Program-made: the position numbers and the translations under genes
Part shown: one piece after another, positions 57,148-64,000 of the stretch
How the letters are laid out: every line of letters begins with the position of its first letter
Numbering within the stretch: the first letter of the stretch is position 1
The notes under the pieces: generated by a model
The model's input: the letters and a program-made list of their open reading frames with translations, nothing else
What the model was told of the DNA's origin: nothing
The model's database searches: none
Assembly (NCBI GenBank): GCA_032719365.1
Contig: CM064866.1
Location: 72,179,028-72,243,027, forward strand
Length of the DNA stretch: 64,000 bases
Direction: 5' to 3'
From: Prinsepia uniflora
Taxonomy: Eukaryota; Streptophyta; Magnoliopsida; Rosales; Rosaceae

Positions 57148-60100
57148 CACTACTAGAAAAATGATTATTAGGGGCGGCCACTTAGGGGCAAATGAAGGCA
57201 AACGCCTCTATTAATATCTAATTAAGGGCAGAAAATGTATTTGCCTCTAATATGAATATTAGGGGCACATTAAAAGGCCTCTAATAATTAATAGGGGCAG
57301 AAATTATATTGGCCCTTAATTAAAACAATTGGGGCGGAACAACAAAATGTTTGGGGCAGAAGTAAACGCCTCTATCAAACTATTAGGGGTGGATTGCTAA
57401 AAAAACAATAGGGGCGGATTTATTTTGTGATTTTAAATTAAATTTGACCTTTTTTATTTTTTAAAGTAGTAAAAAACTAAAAAGTAAAACCCTATTCTAC
57501 TAACCTCGCCTCACAACACTCTACTGCCGTTTTTTCACTTTTCTTCTTCCTCTTCCTCCTTTCTCCCACGTTTCTCATAAAATTAACTGCAAAAGATCAT
57601 CATGTGCATCCTTATCTGTCGTGGTCTCCTCCATAGAAAGGGAACTTCATCGTTCATCGACTCCTGACGTCATCTCGCCTGTACGTCGTGAGTCTAAACG
57701 CTGCTGCAAATCTCCAAGCGGTGGAGGTTATTGTTCTATCTTTGTCTCATTATTTCTTACTTGTCAGTTTCTTTTAAATCTTCAACAAACGGTCTATGGG
57801 GGTGGGTGCTCAAATTCTGATTACCTTCGACTAGTAGATTTGTCAATACTCTGAACATTCTCAAAAAAAATTAGGGAAGTACGAATTTTTTCTTTCGTTT
57901 TCTACTTTATGCTTTTCAGTTCGTTTCTGAACATTGAAAAATTTCAATAATATTTGGTGAAATTATGTTGCTCTAGAGTAGTGGATCGGTAGGGATGAGC
58001 TTCTGCTGGGGAATACTTTCGTAGCCGAAAAGTAGATGAAGCCTCCAAACGAGGAGGTTCCTCCTAAGGTTTATTTACTTTCCTTAGAATTGCGTACTGC
58101 TTTTTATTTTTTTTAATTCATTGTTTTTTGACAAGGTCTTATGTTTCTGTCAAAGGGAGAAAACAAAATTCGCATTGTTATAAGTTACTTTTGCATTGTC
58201 GTAAGGTTTGCGTGGCGATGTTCTTCTTTTTCCAGAACGGTTTGACATTGCAATTGATGTGGCTCATGTTGTCGCCTATTTTCATATGTACACATGTAAT
58301 GAAAATTGTCTTCTTTTTAAACTTTTGAAGGGCTGATGACCATTTTGCTTTCATTAAGCACCAGAAAATGAAAATTTGTATTAATTTGTTTAGTAATCAT
58401 ATATTTGGCATGTAAAAGATCCAGATGCAGTAAGTTGGTGTAGTAATGTCTGGGTTATGTTATTTGCAGTATTATTACAAGTGATCCTGGCATTGTTGAG
58501 TTTAGGAGAAATTTTCAGGTAAAGTTTGGTTTTTCCATTTTTTCGCTCTTTTAATTTGCCTCTCTTTGTTTTCGGTTTCATTGGCATTTCTCTGGTTATA
58601 TATATGGTTGATACATTGGTTAATTGGCTGATGGTTTTTCCTTTTATTTATTTATTCTTGATTTGGTTCATTTGGTGTCCGGATTGGTTGGTCACGAGCA
58701 GAGTGAAAGTGATGATGAGCCATGCTAACCACCATTGTACCAGCCATTTTCTTACCCTCATGGAGAGTATAAAGGAGGAGAAGTCACTATCTTACCCTCA
58801 TACAGAGACCGTCACTACAGGAGGAGAAGTCGTAGTAGGAATTGGGATAGGTACAGCCGTGATAGATACCACAGGAGAGACAGAGACTATCATCGATGAA
58901 GTAGGAGCCACAGTTTAGTCCTGATTGCTATAGGAGCAAGAGAAGGGAGCGCTATGATGATGAAAGTCCGATTCGAAAATGTATTCAGAGTCTGAAGTCG
59001 TTCCTTTGACAGGTTTGAAGCTGTGCCAATCATCCTGTTAAGTTTTACATATAATAAAATGCTAGTTTTTTCTTTGACCGTCTTTAACTTTAAATTAATA
59101 CTAATTTATATTAACGTAGTTCATGTGGTCGGCGTAGTCTAAGTCCTCATAAGAGCATGTCCTCACTAAGCAAGAGCCGCAGTGCAAGCCCTGATAGACG
59201 CAGTCGTGATGAACAATCCTCTACTTCTCGAAGTGTTTCCCCACGCCACCTTCATACTGATTCTCGTAGCCCATCTCCTCAAAATTCAGATGTTGATGTG
59301 AGTTGATGTTCGCAAGTTCAATTGCTTATGGAATCCTTATTTTCTGATGCATGGATGAACGAGTATTTAATTGGTATCTCTTGAATCTATTTTGCAGGAT
59401 TTAGGGTTTAAGGTCTCCTTCCCAACCAAGGTCTCCATCACAACAACGGTCATCCTCTCTACAACGATTACCTTCTCAGTAACAATCATTCTCCCAGCAG
59501 GATTCACCTTCTGATAAACTCCATCTTCCCATCAACATTTTTTTTATGCACAACATCCTTCTTATCGGTTTCCTTCATCATCACAATTGTACTATCCTTA
59601 GCCATATCAACTACCATTGTACGAGTCAATCCCTTACCCTCATAGAGAGTATACAAGTTTGCTAAGCGACTCAGATTTCTTACAAAATTTTATGGCTTCA
59701 GAGGAGTTGCAATCTTGCTCGTGGATAGGCTAAGCGGATTCATATGCATAATATTTAGGTGATATTTAGATGTTTACAATATTGTTTGATATTGTTATTG
59801 ACCCTTTTTTTTTATTAGAGATATTGTTATTAACTTTGTTTCATAGAAATATTGTTATGTATTCCATGGGTTAATTTTGAGATTTTTACTACTCTGATAT
59901 TCATATTGAATCCAATTATTAGAATGAAATCAAATATTATTAAATTAAATATAATATAAATATTAATGAAATTAAAATTATGAGCCGAAAGAGACAATAT
60001 GGGAATAGGGGCAGATGGTCTATTAATTTGAGAACTATTAGGCGCAGATATATATGCCCCTATAATTAGTTAATATTAAGGAATAGGGGCGGACGTTGAA

Positions 60101-60388
60101 GTAATTAATTATTTAATATTTATTTTAGGGGCAGATAAAAATGCCCCTATTTGTTCACAACCGCCCCTCTTGTTTTCAACAGGAGATGATGCTGACGTGT
60201 GAGGGATTAATAATAGGGGCAGATTAAGATTTTATCCGCCCATAATACTTATTAGGGGCGCCATTTATAGGGACGTTTGATTTATCCGCCTCTCATTGTC
60301 TTAGGGGCGATTTTATTAATTTTTCTGCCCCTATTGGAATTAATTAGGGCTAATATTTTTGCCTCTAATAATCATTTTTTTAGTAGTG
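57148..60388. mobile_element. Non-autonomous CACTA (En/Spm) transposon with gene fragments
   Basis: 3,241 bp bounded by CACTACTAGAAAAATGATTA and its near-complement ending TTTTTTAGTAGTG, with a perfect 3-bp duplication AAG (57,145-57,147 and 60,389-60,391). Both subterminal regions (57,165-57,425 and 60,000-60,370) are packed with TAGGGGCRGA and GCCCCTA words in both orientations, the expected transposase-binding repeats. No transposase is present. The interior is unrelated to the ends and resembles a host gene. Confidence 0.95.
57560..59700 (+). pseudogene. Captured SR-type (RS-domain) splicing-factor-like gene fragment
   Basis: Exon-like blocks separated by GT...AG introns inside the CACTA. 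The clearest exon is 59,120-59,297, after an AG and before GTGAGT. It is open for 59 codons and very S/R/P-rich, with KSRSASPDRRSRDEQSS and RSVSPR. An upstream block at about 58,729-58,980 reads YRDRHYRRRSRSRNWDRY then YHRRDRDYHR, with one TGA and a frameshift. A third block from 59,398 is rich in SPS and Q, with one TAA. Such RS domains recruit spliceosome components. No RNA-recognition motif is visible, so the parent gene cannot be named. A pyrimidine-rich 5'-UTR-like segment lies near 57,535-57,570. Confidence 0.7.
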
Positions 60389-61417
60389 AAGTCTTAATCT
60401 CACCAACTCCACGAAAGAAGGAAAGAAGGAAAGAAAGAAAGGTTATTGATTGTGGAGAAATCCATGCATCGTTGACATCAGCAGCAGCTAGCCCTCGCCA
60501 GCTAGTGTTTCTTTTCCCAATAATTCTCTTCTTTTCTTTTCTTTATATCCTAATTATAATCGGACTAAGATCTGATCTAAAACCATCCTCATTATGAGTA
60601 TTATTATAATTGGGTAAGGATGGTGAGCGGCAGTCTATACTCCCCGACTCTAGTTCCACCGGCTCAACGAGCCTAGTCCTGCTTATGGTGCGAGGAAAAC
60701 TTGACTCTTGATGTAAATTTTCCAGCCCCATGAATCCATGATTTCATTATCCAAATATAACAATAAATGATTGTTGCATAGCAGCCAAAAATCCAAACCA
60801 TCAAAACGAACCAAGTTCAAACCATCAAAATCGAAAGCGCAAGATTAATCATCTTCAAAATCAACAAACAAAACTAAACCCACCAAGAAACATTCAAATT
60901 AAGTGAAGTACCTTCCAGAAAGGAAGAATTTAGAAAATCAATTGATTCAGAATTCTAATCAAGCTTTCAAGCTAGATTTCTGCTCGATTACGAGTCGGTA
61001 GAATTAGATTTGGAGATATACAGGATTGGAATGTGATTCCATCCATTCCTGGTTTTGGTTTTTATTTTTCATTTTTTAATTCCAAATAAAGGATAATTGC
61101 ACTTAGCTCTCCAGTTAAGTGATAAAGACACGCGGTAGCGTAGATTAGCAGAGTTGAGACACAAAGTGGGACGCCGCTCCCCATTTACTCAAAGTTTATA
61201 TCAGATACAAATACAAAAATTGATACAACTTATTAAGTACTCAAATTCTATTTTGTCCAAATTGAAATTTTTTTTTCTCTTTGTAGAGAAAAGAGAGAAC
61301 CGACTATAGCCTTTGGAGTGCAAAATGCCAAGAGCTAATTGGTTATTTGTCCAATTAATCATAAAAAATTCCATTCAATCTTTTTCTTTCAATTAATAAG
61401 TGTGTTGAAGCGTTAAA
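60389..61417. other. Intergenic DNA, no gene recognised
   Basis: Contains a short GAAA/GAAG-rich tract (60,412-60,441) and A+T-rich DNA. The ORF at 60,277-60,597 crosses the CACTA end and is accidental. Confidence 0.55.
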
Positions 61418-61459
61418 TGTTCCAACTGTCGAGTATTCGTTGCCCAATCACCAGTCTGT

Positions 61460-61675
61460 TAAACAGTCCCGGGCACCGAGCGGTGTACACGAGTCGGTGA
61501 TGAGGGCCAACGTATGTTAAACAGTCTCGGGCACCGAGCGGTGCACACGAGTCGGTGATGAGGGCCAACGTTTGCAAACGGGTGAGAGCCCCGAGCGGTG
61601 TACAGCAGTCGGTGGGGAGGACCAACGTCTGCAGAGCTGTCCAGGGGCACCGAGCGGTGTACGGAAGTCGGTGTC
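61460..61675. repeat. Four copies of a ~58-bp tandem repeat
   Basis: The core CACCGAGCGGTGTACACGAG recurs with starts near 61,474, 61,532, 61,589 and 61,648. CACCGAGCGGTG is itself a small hairpin (CACCG/CGGTG). Copies 1 and 2 are nearly identical, 3 and 4 diverged. The array ends about 125 bp before a TATA box. Confidence 0.92.
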
Positions 61676-61800
61676 GACTTAAGGGAAGACAGTTGGGCTT
61701 CCTCGGACAGATGGGTGACACGTGTTCGGTCAGAATGATTGGTTGCAACACGTGTCTGTCACTGAGGGGGGTGACGCTTCGTAGTCTATGCACCAGTGAC

Positions 61801-61808
61801 TATAAATA
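61801..61808 (+). promoter_or_regulatory. TATA box of the spliced gene
   Basis: TATAAATA, about 30 bp before a CTCACTTG-type start region near 61,831. ACACGTGT motifs lie upstream at 61,708-61,715 and 61,749-61,756. Confidence 0.7.
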
Positions 61809-61958
61809 TGAGGAGCTCTTCACCGATTTCCTCACTTGTGTTTTTGAGAAAATTGGGAAAACTCTGTCCAACGAAGGAGGCGATTTCCGACTAGCTCTTG
61901 ACGGCGGTGCGTACGGTGGTGGCGATTTTCGACCTACGGTCCTCCGCGAAAAAACATG

Positions 61959-62097
61959 GTAAGCATTCGTTCAAGTCTAATTTTCGATTTAAATAGGAGG
62001 TTGGGAAGAACTGTCCATGAACGTGGTGAAGGTCATGGCCAGATCTTCGGAGGAACGAGTCGACTGCTGAGTTCTATTTTTCTATTTTCTTTTGTAG
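61959..62097 (+). other. Predicted 5'-UTR intron
   Basis: Donor ATG/GTAAGC at 61,959 and acceptor TTTTGTAG ending at 62,097. The start codon follows the acceptor directly. Confidence 0.6.
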
Positions 62098-63944
62098 ATG
62101 TCGGTCGAGAGTGACTCGGTATCTGAGGGTGAATGCTACGACTCACAGGGCGGTGAGTCGTTAGGTAGTAGTGTGCAGGTGCTCATTCCCGTCTCCGGGA
62201 GTCAGGACAAGGCCCACTCGGCCGAGGCACAAAAAAGAGTAGAGTCGGTGCACAGTACGGTCGAGTCGTCCGGTAGGACCACAGACACCTGTTCTGGGGC
62301 TGGCCCGACGGGTAGGTCGGGTAGTGGCAATCTGCTGGTAGACGCCGAGACGATTGTGAAGGTGGGGGTGCACCGAGCATTGAAGCTGACCCACGGCCGA
62401 GATAAGGGCACAGTTCGGGTTAATAAGGTGAAAACGGCCGGGGATGAGTCGGTCCCGGAGGCCGTTACGATTGAGCGTGCGGCCTTCACCGTGGACGAAA
62501 TGGTGAACAAAAAGACCGAGAAAGGCCTGATGAAGATGAGGATCGAGTTTGGTGTTCCCGACTCGGTGACGACAAGGTTGCCTACAAGAGAGGAAAGACC
62601 AAGCAACCCCACAGCCGGTATGGCATTATTTTATACCGAGCTGATGCACCATGGGGTAAGGCTGCCCCTTCATCCCTGGCTGCGGAAGATGGTGAAGAAG
62701 ATGGGGGTGGCACTCGGTCAGCTCAATCCGAACGTGTGGATTGTGCTCTGCTCCCTCTACACGGCCTACAGCTGGGCCGAGCAACCGGAGCCGACCTACG
62801 CCCAACTCATGTACCTGTATGAGTTCGGGTTTCAACAGCAGAGTACCGGGTGGGTCTTCGTCCGTCACTGCAAGAAGAGCAAACGGGGGGAGTTCATTCT
62901 GGACATACCGACCTCCCAAAATTCGTACAAGACGAAGTTCTGCCTGGTCGGTGGGAATTGGGAAGGGAACACCGAGGGACCCCCAATACCATCCAAATTC
63001 CAAACCCAAGGTGGATAGTTGTAGCATAGGCCGACCGTTTATGTAAATGTGATGTTGTATGCTTAAGTATGATTGTTGTGGTTGACCGATTCTCGGTGTG
63101 CAGGTTTGTTCCCGGAAGAAGAAATCTCTCCAGAGGAGAAGGTAGTCGTCCACCGAGTAAGGGAGATCTTGGACGAGCTGAATCGGAACCGACAAATCCT
63201 TCAGTTACCTGGGTTCTAGCATAAGGCCGGCCTCATCGACACTGACGAGGGTAAGTGTTTTGTTTGTTTTTTTTTTTGTCTACTGACCCTCTTGTCTCGG
63301 TGTTGCAGTTCCGTATCATCTCGGGAGTAGAATTTACAAGGACTGCGAGCAGTTGAGAATGAAAGCCGACAAGGGCTCTGGGGAATCTGCCTCACTGTCG
63401 AAGGCGGCCGAGCGCCTGGAGCTCATCCTCAGGAAGACGAAAGAGCGAGCCGGCAGAGGTCAGCCAGAACGGTCAGACCGTGCGAAGCACGGATCGTCGT
63501 CTTAGCCAAGACAGCCAAGTCCTCCGTTTCGGTCTCCCAAAAGGAAACAGAGCAACGTGGAGGGAGACCGAGTCCTGTCTCCTAATCCCAGACAGTTGAA
63601 GGTCAGAAAGGAGGCTTAGACGATCTTGTCGGCTCAGGAGCAGATATGGGGCAAAAAGATTATGCCGGCCCCAGAGTTCGTCCCGCCGCCGTCCCCCCTT
63701 GGTTGGATGTGCGGATCCTCGAGATGTTCCAGAGGAGGGGGACGTGAACCTTGGCGTGTTCACCGATGGAGAGGAGATCGGTGAGGGGTCGAGTGCCAAG
63801 GCCACCCTCTGTTGTCTGAGACAGATGGTGTCGTTGCTAAACGGGGTCTGTCATGGGGCCTCGATGCCATTGGACTAGCTCGCCGAGGCGCAGTGCCGGT
63901 CGGCCGACCAGAGAATGGAAAAAGCCCTGCTCCTACTGAGTAAT
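62098..63944 (+). pseudogene. Spliced gene of the gypsy-type transposon ORF family, with stops
   Basis: Exon 1 from 62,098 (MSVESDSVSEGECYDSQGG) to about 63,010; exon 2 63,104-63,250; exon 3 63,309-63,944, ending before GTAAGT. Both introns (donors GTGGAT and GTAAGT, acceptors GTGCAG and TTGCAG) are in phase 1, and one frame continues across them. The N-terminal ~150 residues are S/T/G/E-rich and probably disordered. A core near residues 178-245 (FYTELMHHGVRLPLHPWLRK, then QLNPNVWIVL) matches the same domain as the antisense ORF at 43,080. Exon 3 encodes a basic K/R-rich segment. TAG stops at 63,217, 63,503 and 63,617 break the frame. Function unknown. Confidence 0.65.
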
Positions 63945-64000
63945 GTAAGTGTTTTCATTTGTCAAGTATAGTATGTTCGGCCGATAAACTTTTTTATGGT

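Larger units (their letters stand above)
61418..64000 (+). mobile_element. Left part of a probable second Tat-type element (runs off window)
   Basis: Composition changes from A+T-rich to G+C-rich at about 61,418 (TGTTCCAACTGTCG). The enclosed plus-strand gene is related to the antisense ORF at 43,080-44,926. By that layout, 61,418 onward would be the 3' side of a minus-strand element whose gag-pol lies beyond 64,000. No LTR end or target duplication could be verified. Confidence 0.4.

Noticed and set aside
61460..61675. CRISPR-like repeat array
   Set aside because: Adjacent tandem copies without unique spacers, in plant nuclear DNA.
62202..63195. Minus-strand ORFs of 136 and 189 codons
   Set aside because: Antisense shadows of the G+C-rich spliced gene, whose frame continues across introns.

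Overview
The window is plant nuclear DNA, probably from a eudicot. Plant-specific pieces support this: a Cassandra 5S-carrying LTR, a Tat-type Ty3/gypsy element with an antisense gene, a CACTA transposon and an L1-type LINE. I cannot name the species. I find no intact host gene, tRNA, functional rRNA or CRISPR array. Almost everything is nested transposable elements and their remains, set in A+T-rich intergenic DNA.

Layout. (1) 1-18,510: an old L1-type LINE (1,778-4,425 and 18,305-18,510) is split by a Ty3/gypsy element (4,426-18,304) with LTRs of about 2.8 kb, here called family A. Family-A LTRs run from TGTAACGACC to GTCCTGTCA. Each LTR of this element carries an inverted solo LTR of its own family, with perfect 5-bp target-site duplications (TSDs). 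The solo LTR in the 3' LTR in turn carries a 340-bp Cassandra solo LTR. (2) 18,511-22,066: A+T-rich intergenic DNA with small repeats. (3) 22,067-38,390: a second nest. A degraded forward family-A element holds a copia-like LTR (itself hit by solo LTR 22,767-25,397) and an inverted solo LTR (26,470-36,564). That inverted LTR contains an Athila-like LTR and solo LTR 28,618-34,995, which contains the inverted solo LTR 31,436-34,528. The innermost pair makes a near-palindrome with arms of about 2.7 kb. (4) 38,391-40,653: microsatellites, a perfect 72-bp palindrome and a hAT-like MITE. (5) 40,654-52,306: a complete but mutated Tat-lineage element on the minus strand with 583-bp LTRs and TSD AGTAT. 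It carries gag, protease, RT, a second RNase H and integrase, plus a plus-strand antisense ORF. (6) 52,307-57,147: intergenic DNA with a 491-bp solo LTR. (7) 57,148-60,388: a CACTA transposon (TSD AAG) with exon-like pieces of an arginine/serine-rich splicing-factor-like gene. (8) 61,418-64,000: a 58-bp tandem repeat, a TATA box and a spliced gene related to the antisense ORF in (5), running off the window.

The most interesting signals lie in the LTRs. All five direct family-A-in-family-A insertions are inverted relative to their host. Each LTR has a hypervariable segment bracketed by the inverted motif pair TGTGAGTGGAC / GTCCACTCACA. Inside it are copy-specific arrays of short hairpins, in two copies with a constant loop and changing, complementary stems. 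One LTR has six TGACGTCA octamers in 153 bp. Boundaries rest on TG...CA ends and TSDs read by eye; identities were not computed.
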